A DNA stretch of 64,000 nucleotides, from assembly GCF_001187785.1 (NCBI RefSeq), contig NZ_CP012154.1:242501-306500 (forward strand), read 5' to 3'. Source of the DNA: Wenzhouxiangella marina. Its GTDB lineage: Bacteria > Pseudomonadota > Gammaproteobacteria > Xanthomonadales > Wenzhouxiangellaceae. Numbering within the stretch: position 1 is the stretch's first letter; the number at the start of each line of letters is the position of its first letter. The notes beneath the pieces are model-generated. The model saw only the letters and a list, made by a program, of their open reading frames with translations. It was not told the DNA's origin and ran no database searches. The position numbers and the translations under genes are program-made. This document shows positions 47,060-55,490 of the stretch, one piece after another.

Positions 47060-47998
47060 ATGGGCGACAGCGGTTTCGGCACCGACCTCAGTGGTCGCAT
47101 CACGCGGCTGATGGTCTACATCGTGCTTTGCCTGGTGCTGATGACCCTGGACTTTCGCGGTCGCTGGGTCGAGCAGGTCCGGGACAGGGCGGAGTTCGCG
47201 GTCGAACCCTTCTGGCTGGCCGCCGAGGCGCCGGCCAAGCTGGGTCGCTGGCTGCACGATCGCTGGCGTGATCGAAACGAGCTGCTGGCCGAGCGCGAGC
47301 GTCTGTCCCGGGAACTCGATGAAAGCCGGGCGGCCCTGCTGTTGCTCGATGATCTACGCCAGGAAAATCAGCGTTTGCGGGAGCTGCTCGACGCGAGCCT
47401 GGCCGTCGAGCGGGACTACCAGACCGTCGAACTTCGTCAGCTCGATCTCAATCCCTATTCTCATCGCCTGCTGGTCGACCGCGGTGCTTCCGAAGGGCTG
47501 CGAGTCGGGCAGCCGGTCATGGATGCCAACGGTCTGGTCGGTCAGGTCGACCGCGTGCTTACGCACGGCGGCTCGGTGATTCTCCTGTCCGACCCCGACC
47601 ATGCGCTTCCGGTCGAGATCGAACGCTCCCGGCTGCGAACGATTGCCTACGGCACCGGCAACAACGACGAGCTGCGGCTGTCCGATCTGCCGATGAATGC
47701 CGATGTCCAGGTGGGTGACGTGCTGCTGACTTCGGGTCTGGGTGGACGCTTTCCTCCCGGACTGCCGGTGGCCGATGTGATCGAGGTGAGCCGCTCGTCG
47801 GGGGAAGCCTTCGCGACCGCTACGGCTCGTATGCGAGCTCAGCTGGCCGGTGCGCGCCACCTGTTGATCGTGACCGAGCCTCCGGGGGGCGATGCGCCCG
47901 AGGTCGAGCCGGAATCCGGTAGCGCCGATGTGCCCCGACCCGAGACCGAGGCGAATTCGGAAACGGCGGCCGGCGCCGACGAGGGCGAGGCGTCATGA
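47060..47998 (+). CDS. mreC: Rod shape-determining protein MreC
   Basis: A 312-residue bitopic protein: TM (about 15-32; LMVYIVLCLVLMTLDF), a coiled coil (about 65-110; LLAERERLSRELDESRAALLLLDDL), and two beta-domains that bind PBP2 and MreD. The C-terminal part is an acidic Pro/Glu/Ala tail (after EPPGGDAPEVEPE). A GTG at 47054 is an alternative start. Its stop overlaps mreD by ATGA. Confidence 0.94.
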   Translation: MGDSGFGTDLSGRITRLMVYIVLCLVLMTLDFRGRWVEQVRDRAEFAVEPFWLAAEAPAKLGRWLHDRWRDRNELLAERERLSRELDESRAALLLLDDLRQENQRLRELLDASLAVERDYQTVELRQLDLNPYSHRLLVDRGASEGLRVGQPVMDANGLVGQVDRVLTHGGSVILLSDPDHALPVEIERSRLRTIAYGTGNNDELRLSDLPMNADVQVGDVLLTSGLGGRFPPGLPVADVIEVSRSSGEAFATATARMRAQLAGARHLLIVTEPPGGDAPEVEPESGSADVPRPETEANSETAAGADEGEAS

Positions 47999-48486
47999 GT
48001 TTCCGCAATCAGGGCCAGTCCCTGTTCGTGCTCAGCCTGGCGATGGCCTTCGCGCTCACCCTGCTGCCCCTGCCGGTCGTGCTGGAGCCCCTGCGTCCCT
48101 ATTGGGTCGCCCTGGTGATCCTCTACTGGAATCTGGAAGGCGGCCGGCTGCGCCATCTGGGGCAGGGCTTTCTGATCGGCGTGTTTCTGGATCTGCTGAC
48201 CGGGTCCCTGCTTGGCCAGCACGCGCTCGGTCTGGTCGTGCTGATGTTCCTTCTCGAGCGTTTTCGGGCGAGGATCCGGTTCTTTCCGCCCTGGCAGCAG
48301 GCGGCCGCCGTTCTGGCCCTGCTGTTCAATGACCGGGTGATCCACTCCTGGGTGATTGCGCTGCAGGGCAATGACTGGCCGCCCTGGTCCTGGTGGCTCG
48401 CCCCGGTGGTCGGGGTGCTGATCTGGCCCTGGCTGTTCCTGCTCCTCGATGCCCTTCGCCGTCGCCAACGAGTGCATCACTCATGA
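47995..48486 (+). CDS. mreD: Rod shape-determining protein MreD
   Basis: A 163-residue inner-membrane protein with five or six helices (SLAMAFALTLLPLPVVL, YWVALVILYWNL, GFLIGVFLDLLTG, LGLVVLMFLLERF, WQQAAAVLALLFN, VVGVLIWPWLFLLLDAL). It holds MreC and PBP2 in the elongasome. Four-base ATGA overlaps on both sides indicate coupled translation. Confidence 0.92.
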   Translation: MSFRNQGQSLFVLSLAMAFALTLLPLPVVLEPLRPYWVALVILYWNLEGGRLRHLGQGFLIGVFLDLLTGSLLGQHALGLVVLMFLLERFRARIRFFPPWQQAAAVLALLFNDRVIHSWVIALQGNDWPPWSWWLAPVVGVLIWPWLFLLLDALRRRQRVHHS

Positions 48487-50306
48487 TCGGTGAGGCGACG
48501 GCCCGGGTTCGCGACGAGCTGTCCGAGCAGCGTCTGACCGCGGCGCGATTCCGGGTGCTGGTGGCCATCGTTCTCGTCACGCTCGGCCTGCTCGGCTGGC
48601 GCTTCGGCCATCTGCAGCTCGGGGCGCATGAGCAGTATGCGGCGCGTGCCGAGGAGAACCGGATCCGCTTGCGCGCCTTGCCCCCCAATCGGGGCCTCAT
48701 TCTGGATCGCACGGGTCGTGTACTGGCCGAGAATCGGCCGGCCTATCGCCTGGTCGTCGTGCCCGAGCGGTCCCTGGGTCTCGACGACACCCTGGAACGC
48801 ATTCGTGCGCTCGTTCCGATCAGTGAGAGCGAGGAACAGCGATTCGATCGCCAGCGGAGTCGGTCCCGCCGTTTCGAGCCCTTGACGATCAAGTCCAACC
48901 TGAGTGAGGCGGAAGTCGCTCGTCTGGCCATCGAGCGCCATCACCTGCCCGGCGTGGAGATCGAGCCCTATCTGCAGCGCCACTACCCGCATGGTGAACT
49001 GATGGCGCACGTGGTTGGCTACGTCGGGCGCATGGACGCGCGTGACCGGGCGCGTCTCGATCCCGATCAGTATCGCGCCACGACCCACGTCGGGAAGATT
49101 GGCGTCGAGCGTCATTTCGAAGGCGTTCTGCACGGCGACTCCGGGCTGGAGCGGGTCGAGACCAATGCCCAGGGGCGAGTGCTGCGGGTGCTCGAACGCG
49201 TTTCGCCCCATGCTGGCAGCGATCTCTCCCTGACCATCGATCTGGAGCTTCAGCGCACGGCCATCGAGGCGCTGCAGCAGCAGGCCGGCGCCGTGGTCCT
49301 GCTCGACGTCGCCACGGGCGAGGTCCTGGCCCTCGTCAGCCATCCGGGCTTCGACCCGAATCTGTTCGTGCACGGCATCGCGCAGAGCGACTACGATCAG
49401 CTGTTGCGCGATCCCCAGCGTCCCTTGTTCAATCGTTTTCTTTCCGGTGGCTACGAGCCCGGCAGCACGATCAAGCCCTTCCTTGCGCTGGCGGGACTGG
49501 AATATGGCCTGATCACGCCGGAAACCCGCGTCTTCTCCAGCGGCGCCTATCGCTTGCCGGGGCATGAACGTGAATATCGGGACTGGCGCCGCGAGGGGCA
49601 CGGCTGGGTGGATCTCGAGCTGGCTCTGGCCGAGTCGGTCAACGTCTATTTCTACGAACTGGCCGTCGAGTTGGGAATCGATCGAATTTCGCGTGAACTG
49701 GCCCTGTTCGGTTTCGGCCGCGCCACCGGTCTCGATCTGCCCGGCGAAGGTCAGGGGCTGTTGCCCACCCGTTCCTGGAAGCGCGCCCAGTTCGGCCAGC
49801 CCTGGTTTCCCGGCGAGACCGTGATCACCGGCATCGGCCAGGGCTTCACCGTCGTGACGCCGCTGCAGCTGGCACACGCCACCGCGGCGCTGGCCGGGCG
49901 AGGCGTCACCGCCACACCGTCCCTGCTCGGACCGGGTGAGCCGGTTCGCATGGTGGTGCATCAGGACTGGGTCTGGGATGCGGTCTTCGAGGGCATGGCA
50001 GCCGTCGTTCACGGGCCGTCGGGATCGGCCCGTGCGATTGCCTCGCGGCTGCCCGCGCGCATGGCCGGCAAGACCGGCACTGCCCAGGTCTTCGGTCGCG
50101 ATGCCGACGCCGAGGATGAGGACGAGCGCGATCAGGCCGAGTTGCCCGAGCATCTCCGGAATCATGCCCTGTTCATCGGCTTCGCGCCCTTCGAAGCGCC
50201 GACGATCGCCGTGGCGGTGGTCGTCGAGCACGGCGGTGGTGGGGCCAGCGTGGCGGCACCAGTGGCCGCCGCCGTGGTGGCTCGCGCACTGGAGCTGGGC
50301 TATTGA
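48483..50306 (+). CDS. mrdA: Penicillin-binding protein 2 (peptidoglycan DD-transpeptidase)
   Basis: A 607-residue membrane-anchored class B PBP. TM about 24-43 (VLVAIVLVTLGLLGWRFG), PBP dimerisation region (about 60-230), and transpeptidase domain with STIK (Ser328-Lys331), the SVN motif in ALAESVN and KTG in MAGKTGTAQV. It cross-links the wall during elongation, working with RodA and MreC. The start ATG overlaps the mreD stop, and its stop overlaps the rodA start. Confidence 0.96.
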   Translation: MIGEATARVRDELSEQRLTAARFRVLVAIVLVTLGLLGWRFGHLQLGAHEQYAARAEENRIRLRALPPNRGLILDRTGRVLAENRPAYRLVVVPERSLGLDDTLERIRALVPISESEEQRFDRQRSRSRRFEPLTIKSNLSEAEVARLAIERHHLPGVEIEPYLQRHYPHGELMAHVVGYVGRMDARDRARLDPDQYRATTHVGKIGVERHFEGVLHGDSGLERVETNAQGRVLRVLERVSPHAGSDLSLTIDLELQRTAIEALQQQAGAVVLLDVATGEVLALVSHPGFDPNLFVHGIAQSDYDQLLRDPQRPLFNRFLSGGYEPGSTIKPFLALAGLEYGLITPETRVFSSGAYRLPGHEREYRDWRREGHGWVDLELALAESVNVYFYELAVELGIDRISRELALFGFGRATGLDLPGEGQGLLPTRSWKRAQFGQPWFPGETVITGIGQGFTVVTPLQLAHATAALAGRGVTATPSLLGPGEPVRMVVHQDWVWDAVFEGMAAVVHGPSGSARAIASRLPARMAGKTGTAQVFGRDADAEDEDERDQAELPEHLRNHALFIGFAPFEAPTIAVAVVVEHGGGGASVAAPVAAAVVARALELGY

Positions 50307-51403
50307 ATGCCCCGTCGCTCAATCGTCGCGGCCTGTGGTCGATCCTGCGCCTGGATCCGGTCCTGCTGGCGCTACTGCTGGCCCTGATGGCAATCGGCCT
50401 GATGGTGCTCTACAGCGCTTCCGAGCAGGACATCGGCACGGTCTGGCGCCAGCTGGTCCGCATCGGCGTCGGCTTGATGGCGATGCTGGTCTTCGCCCAG
50501 CTGCCCCCCAATTTCCTGAAGACCTGGGCGCCCTGGCTGTACGGCCTGGTCGTGCTGATGCTGGTAGCGGTGGCCGTGATCGGCGTTGGCCGCGGCGCCC
50601 AGCGCTGGCTGGACCTGGGCGTGATTCGTTTCCAGCCGTCCGAGGCGATGAAGCTGGCTCTGCCGATCATGATTGCGGCGCTGCTGGCCCACCGCCCCCT
50701 GCCGCCGGGCTGGAAGGAGTTGCTGGCCACCCTGGCGCTGATCGCCGTCCCCGTGGCCCTGATCCTCGGCCAGCCCGATCTGGGGACGTCCATCCTGGTC
50801 GCACTCAGCGGCCTGTGCATCCTGTTCCTCGCCGGACTTCGCTGGCGGGTCATCATCGGCATGGCTCTGGCCACGGTGGCCGCCTTGCCGCTGCTCTGGT
50901 TCCGCCTGCATGACTACCAGCGCAATCGCGTCCTGACCTTCCTCGATCCTGAGCGCGATCCCCTGGGCACGGGCTGGAACATCATCCAGTCGAAGATCGC
51001 CGTGGGCTCGGGCGGGCTGACCGGCAAGGGCTGGACCGAAGGCAGTCAGTCGCATCTCGAGTTCCTGCCCGAGCCACACACGGACTTCATCTTTTCCGTG
51101 CTGGCCGAAGAGTTCGGCTTTGTCGGCGTGATCGCGGTGCTGGCCCTGTACGCTGCGATCCTGCTGCGTGGTCTGTTCCTGGCCAGCCGCTGTCGCGGCA
51201 GCTTCGGTCGCCTGCTGGCCGGCTCGATGGTGTTCATGTTCTTCGTGTACCTGGCGGTCAACGTCGGCATGGTCTCCGGGGTGTTGCCCGTGGTGGGCGT
51301 GCCGCTGCCCCTGGTCAGCTATGGCGGGACGTCCGCGGCCACGCTGCTGGCCGGTCTGGGTCTGGTGATGGGCCTGCACAGTCGCCGCCGCTTCATGGCC
51401 TGA
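50303..51403 (+). CDS. rodA: Rod shape-determining protein RodA (SEDS glycosyltransferase)
   Basis: A 366-residue polytopic (ten-helix) SEDS peptidoglycan polymerase. Typical marks: IGLMVLYSAS at the start, FQPSEAMKLALPI, and HTDFIFSVLAEEFGF, whose Asp is the catalytic-site residue in this family, then GVPLPLVSYGGTSA near the end. The only start that fits is a TTG overlapping the PBP2 stop by four bases (TTGA); the nearest ATG is in another frame. Also called MrdB. Confidence 0.95.
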   Translation: MNAPSLNRRGLWSILRLDPVLLALLLALMAIGLMVLYSASEQDIGTVWRQLVRIGVGLMAMLVFAQLPPNFLKTWAPWLYGLVVLMLVAVAVIGVGRGAQRWLDLGVIRFQPSEAMKLALPIMIAALLAHRPLPPGWKELLATLALIAVPVALILGQPDLGTSILVALSGLCILFLAGLRWRVIIGMALATVAALPLLWFRLHDYQRNRVLTFLDPERDPLGTGWNIIQSKIAVGSGGLTGKGWTEGSQSHLEFLPEPHTDFIFSVLAEEFGFVGVIAVLALYAAILLRGLFLASRCRGSFGRLLAGSMVFMFFVYLAVNVGMVSGVLPVVGVPLPLVSYGGTSAATLLAGLGLVMGLHSRRRFMA

Positions 51404-51529
51404 GCCGGTCCCGATCGACTTCGCCTGGCTGCTGCGCATCACGCCATGTCGGTAGAATGGTGGCGTTGGCCGAAAACTTTTGCCCTCGTGGCCCCTCTAA
51501 ACCCATCGATCCCTGCTGGAAGTCATTGC

Positions 51530-52495
51530 ATGCGAATTGTCTGCCTGTTCCTCTCGTCCCTGTGTCTGAGCGTTTCCACCCTGCACGCGGAAGAGCCGCA
51601 TCCCGGTGCCGAGGCCTTCGTCGAAAGCGTGGTTGCCGAGCATGGCCTGGATCCGGAGGCGGTCCGCGCCGTGCTGGCCGAGGCCCGCTACCAGCAGTCG
51701 ATCATCGACGCCATTACCCGGCCGGCGGAGTCCAAGCCCTGGTACGAGTACCGGCCGATCTTCATGACCGAAGCGCGGATCGGTGGTGGTGCAGAGTTCT
51801 GGCGCGCGAATCAGGCCCTGGTCGAGCAGGTCGCTTCGACGCACGGGGTGCCGGCTGAAATCATCCTGGCGATCGTCGGCGTGGAAACCAACTACGGCAT
51901 GATCACGGGCCGCTATCGGGTCATCGATGCGCTGGCCACGCTGGGCTTCTACTACCCGCGCCGCGCCGAGTTCTTCGCCTCGGAACTCGGCCATTTCCTG
52001 CGCCTGGCGCAGGAAGAAGACCTGCCCGTGACCGAGGTGCTGGGGTCCTACGCCGGCGCGATGGGGATCGGTCAGTTCATCCCCTCCAGCTACCGTGCCT
52101 ATGCGGTTGACTTCGACGACAGCGGTCATCGTGATCTGTGGCGTTCCCTGCCCGATGCGCTGGGTTCGGTCGCCAACTATCTGGCCGTGCACGGCTGGCA
52201 GGCGGGTCAACCGATCGTGCTGCCCGTCGAGGCCGTGCCCGATGGCCTGGAGGTCGACTTCTCCACGCGGCTGGATCATGACCTGGCCGAGCTGGCGGCC
52301 ATGGGGATCGAGTTCGACCAGGCGGGCCTGCCGGACACGGCTCGCGCCACCCTGGTGGAGCTGGAAACCCGCAACGGACCGGAGTACTGGATCGGGCTGA
52401 ACAACTTCTATGTGATCACCCGCTACAACCGCTCTCCGCTCTACGCGATGGCGGTCACCCAGCTGTCCGAAGCCATTGCCGAGCGGGCGCCCTGA
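51530..52495 (+). CDS. mltB: Lytic murein transglycosylase B
   Basis: A 321-residue exported wall hydrolase: signal peptide (about 1-20; LFLSSLCLSVSTLHA) and the SltB/MltB fold with catalytic Glu119 in VGVETNYG, and GSYAGAMGIGQFIPSSYRAYAVDF. It cleaves glycan strands leaving anhydro-muramic ends. It has no lipobox, unlike E. coli MltB, so is soluble periplasmic (SltB-like). GGAAG precedes the ATG. It lies in the position of sltB1 between rodA and rlpA in pseudomonads. Confidence 0.93.
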   Translation: MRIVCLFLSSLCLSVSTLHAEEPHPGAEAFVESVVAEHGLDPEAVRAVLAEARYQQSIIDAITRPAESKPWYEYRPIFMTEARIGGGAEFWRANQALVEQVASTHGVPAEIILAIVGVETNYGMITGRYRVIDALATLGFYYPRRAEFFASELGHFLRLAQEEDLPVTEVLGSYAGAMGIGQFIPSSYRAYAVDFDDSGHRDLWRSLPDALGSVANYLAVHGWQAGQPIVLPVEAVPDGLEVDFSTRLDHDLAELAAMGIEFDQAGLPDTARATLVELETRNGPEYWIGLNNFYVITRYNRSPLYAMAVTQLSEAIAERAP

Positions 52496-52497
52496 GC

Positions 52498-53277
52498 ATG
52501 CTTCGCCTGGCGCTGCTGATTCTGCTCAGTCTCGTTCTGACCGCCTGTGCGGTGTCGGTGCGCGAGCCTTCCGACGGTCCGCCCTCGGAGCGTCTGGATG
52601 TCAGCCGCATCGTCGAGCCGGAGCCGCGCCCCGAACCCCTCAGCCCCTATGGCAATCATTCGCCCTACGAAGTGTTCGGCAAGACCTATCACGTCCTGCC
52701 GAGCGCCCAGGGCTACGTCGAACGCGGGACGGCGTCCTGGTACGGCACCAAGTTCCACGGTCGACCGACCTCCTCGGGTGAGCCCTACGATCTCTACCAG
52801 CTCACGGCCGCTCATCGCACCCTGCCCCTGCCGACCTGGGCCGAGGTCCGTCATCTGGGCAACGGTCGCCGCATCATCGTCCGGATCAACGACCGCGGGC
52901 CCTTCCACGACGACCGCATCATCGACCTGAGCTGGGCGGCTGCCGTCAAGCTGGGCATCGAAGAGGCCGGCACCGGCCCGGTCGAGGTTCGCGCGATCGA
53001 CTTCGGTGAGGCCGGACAGCGTCCCGTGCGGCCGGCGCGGACGCCGGTGTGGCTACAGGTCGGCGCATTCAGCGAATCCGAGCGGGCGGAACTGGTCGGT
53101 CGACGGCTGCGCGGGGCGGGGATCGACCAGGTGCATGCCGAGCATGCCCGAACGCCGGCCGGCCGGGTCTGGCGCGTGCGTGTCGGGCCCCTGTCCAACG
53201 CCGAGCATGCCATCGAGCTGGTCGAGCGCATTGTTGCACTGGGCTTCGGTCGACCCCAGTATGTGTACCCTGACTGA
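52498..53277 (+). CDS. rlpA: Septal ring lytic transglycosylase RlpA (lipoprotein)
   Basis: A 259-residue lipoprotein: lipobox LTAC with acylated Cys17, a double-psi beta-barrel (about 75-165) with RGTASWYGTKFHGR, TAAHRTLPLP and RINDRGPFHDDR (His and Asp of the transglycosylase site), and a C-terminal SPOR domain (about 182-259) that binds denuded glycan at the septum. It follows mltB after 2 nt and precedes dacA by 9 nt. Confidence 0.93.
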   Translation: MLRLALLILLSLVLTACAVSVREPSDGPPSERLDVSRIVEPEPRPEPLSPYGNHSPYEVFGKTYHVLPSAQGYVERGTASWYGTKFHGRPTSSGEPYDLYQLTAAHRTLPLPTWAEVRHLGNGRRIIVRINDRGPFHDDRIIDLSWAAAVKLGIEEAGTGPVEVRAIDFGEAGQRPVRPARTPVWLQVGAFSESERAELVGRRLRGAGIDQVHAEHARTPAGRVWRVRVGPLSNAEHAIELVERIVALGFGRPQYVYPD

Positions 53278-53286
53278 ATCGAGTTC

Positions 53287-54459
53287 ATGATGAAAGCATT
53301 TCCCATGATGATCGCCATCCGCGTCCTCCGCGCCGCGCCGATCCTGCTTCTCAGCGCCCTGGCCATGGCCCAGATGCCGGTGCCGGCGCCGCCGTCCGTG
53401 GGCACGAGCAGCCATATCCTGGTCGATTTCCATTCCGGGACCACGATCGCCGAATTCCAGCCCGACGAACGCGTCGAGCCGGCCAGCATCACCAAGCTGA
53501 TGACCTCCTATGTGGTCTTCAACGAGATCGAGCGTGGCAATCTGAGCCTCGATGACGAGGTGCTGGTGTCGGAGAAGGCCTGGCGGACGCCGGGTTCCCG
53601 GATGTTCATCGAGGTGGGCAGTCGGGTGCCGGTTGAAACCCTGCTCAAGGGCGTGATCATCCAGTCCGGCAACGATGCCAGCGTGGCCCTGGCCGAGCAC
53701 ATCGGCGGCAGCGAAGAAGTGTTCGCCAGCATGATGAACGAGCAGGCTCGCCAGCTCGGCATGGTCAATACCCACTACGTCAATGCCACGGGGCTTCCCG
53801 ATCCGGATCAGTACACCTCGGCGCGGGATTCCGCGTTGCTGGCCGCCGCTCTGATCGAGCGCTTCCCGGCCTACTACGGCTGGTACTCGGAGCGCGAATT
53901 CACCTACAACGAGATCCGGCAGCACAATCGCAATCGCCTGCTCTGGCGCGACCCGTCCGTCGATGGCCTCAAGACCGGCCATACGGACTCGGCGGGGTAC
54001 TGCCTGGTGACTTCGGCCAGCCGGGATGGCATGCGCCTGATCAGCGTGGTGATGGGCACCGACAGCGAAGAAGCACGTGCGACCTCGTCGCAGGCCCTGC
54101 TCAACTACGGGTTCCGCTTCTTCGAGACCTACCAGCTCTACGAAGCCGGCGATTCTCTCAAGACCGAGCCGGTCTGGAAGGGCGAGCTGGACGAGGTGTC
54201 GCTGGGCGTCGACGAAGACCTGTTCGTGACGATCCCGCGCGGCCGCTACGACGCCCTGGACGCCCGGGTGGAGCTGGCCGGTGACCTGATCGCGCCACTG
54301 GCACTGGATCAGCAGGTGGGACAGCTGATCATCGATCTCGATGGCACGACCGTGGTGCAGCGGCCGCTCAAGGTCCAGCAGGCCGTGGCCGAAGCCGGTT
54401 TCTTCGGCCGGACCAGCGACGCCATCCGGTTATGGTTCGGTGGCCTGTTCGGAGATTAG
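53287..54459 (+). CDS. dacA: D-alanyl-D-alanine carboxypeptidase (PBP5/6 type)
   Basis: A 390-residue exported enzyme: signal peptide (about 1-29), transpeptidase-like domain with SITK (Ser67-Lys70), SGN (127-129) and KTG (229-231), then the beta domain and a C-terminal amphipathic helix (SDAIRLWFGGLFGD) that anchors it to the membrane. It trims the terminal D-Ala of pentapeptides. dacA/C followed by ybeD and lipB is the standard order in Gammaproteobacteria. Confidence 0.95.
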   Translation: MMKAFPMMIAIRVLRAAPILLLSALAMAQMPVPAPPSVGTSSHILVDFHSGTTIAEFQPDERVEPASITKLMTSYVVFNEIERGNLSLDDEVLVSEKAWRTPGSRMFIEVGSRVPVETLLKGVIIQSGNDASVALAEHIGGSEEVFASMMNEQARQLGMVNTHYVNATGLPDPDQYTSARDSALLAAALIERFPAYYGWYSEREFTYNEIRQHNRNRLLWRDPSVDGLKTGHTDSAGYCLVTSASRDGMRLISVVMGTDSEEARATSSQALLNYGFRFFETYQLYEAGDSLKTEPVWKGELDEVSLGVDEDLFVTIPRGRYDALDARVELAGDLIAPLALDQQVGQLIIDLDGTTVVQRPLKVQQAVAEAGFFGRTSDAIRLWFGGLFGD

Positions 54460-54463
54460 GGCC

Positions 54464-54742
54464 ATGGCTGAAACCATCACTTCTGAAAACACGCCGCTCG
54501 AATTCCCCTGCGATTTTCCGATCAAGGCGATGATCCGGACCAGCGAAGCGGCGCGTGACGCCGTACTGAGTGTGGTCGAGGAGCACGTCGAGATTCACCG
54601 GGGGCGAGATGTCCGCTCGCGAGCCAGTCGCAACGGCCGTTACGAAAGCCTGACCATTTCCGTGCGGGTCGACTCCCGTGATCAGCTCGAGCGAATCTAC
54701 GCCGATGTGCGAGCCCTCGATGCAGTCCTGATGATGCTCTGA
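54464..54742 (+). CDS. ybeD: DUF493/YbeD family protein
   Basis: A 92-residue ACT-like small protein: [27 protein letters not shown] and ALDAVLMML mark the YbeD family. It lies between dacA and lipB as in E. coli. The start ATG at 54464 lies 4 nt after the dacA stop, and gives MAETIT. Confidence 0.92.
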   Translation: MAETITSENTPLEFPCDFPIKAMIRTSEAARDAVLSVVEEHVEIHRGRDVRSRASRNGRYESLTISVRVDSRDQLERIYADVRALDAVLMML

Positions 54743-54771
54743 GAGGTCGTCCGGCACCGGATCCCCGAAGA

Positions 54772-55458
54772 ATGAACGACGTCGCCACCCGACCTCTGAT
54801 CTACCGCCGTCTCGGTCGCCAGGCCTACGAACCGGTCTGGCGGGCGATGCAGGCCTTCACCGATCAGCGGGGGCCGGACACCCCGGACGAGCTCTGGCTG
54901 GTCGAGCACGATCCCGTCTTTACCCAGGGTCTGGCGGGCAAGGCGGAGCATGTCCTCAATCCCGGCGGCATTCCCGTGGTCCAGACCGATCGGGGTGGCC
55001 AGGTCACCTATCATGGTCCGGGCCAGGTCGTGCTCTATCCTCTGCTGAACCTGGACCGCCGAGGTCTGGGCGTGCGTTGTCTGGTCGACCGTCTCGAACA
55101 GGCAGTGATCGATCTGTTGGCCGAGCGGGGCCTCGAGGCCGAACGCCGAGATGGCGCGCCGGGCGTGTATCTCGCTGGCGCCAAGATCGCCTCGATCGGG
55201 CTCAAGGTCCGGCGAGGCTGCACCTACCACGGACTGGCCTTCAACGTGGCCATGGACCTGACGCCGTTCTCCTTGATCAATCCCTGCGGCTATGTGGGCA
55301 TGGCGATGACCGAGTTGGCTGCCCATCTGGATGGGGTTGAGTTCGATCGGGCGGCCGATTGGCTGTCCACGGCAATCTGTCGCCTGCTGGGGTACCATCG
55401 AGTCGAGGAATCGGGCAATCCGCCGCTGGGGCTTGCGCCCGCGGCGGCCTTGCCGTAA
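54772..55458 (+). CDS. lipB: Octanoyl-[acyl-carrier-protein]--protein N-octanoyltransferase
   Basis: A 228-residue enzyme that moves octanoate from ACP to lipoyl domains. [14 protein letters not shown] is the LipB signature, with Lys138 (AGAKIAS) and catalytic Cys172 (NPCGY). Those two residues are at E. coli-like spacing. lipA, the usual partner downstream, is absent; prc comes next. Confidence 0.95.
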   Translation: MNDVATRPLIYRRLGRQAYEPVWRAMQAFTDQRGPDTPDELWLVEHDPVFTQGLAGKAEHVLNPGGIPVVQTDRGGQVTYHGPGQVVLYPLLNLDRRGLGVRCLVDRLEQAVIDLLAERGLEAERRDGAPGVYLAGAKIASIGLKVRRGCTYHGLAFNVAMDLTPFSLINPCGYVGMAMTELAAHLDGVEFDRAADWLSTAICRLLGYHRVEESGNPPLGLAPAAALP

Positions 55459-55490
55459 AACTTATTCGACCGCGACAGGTCCCAGCAATC

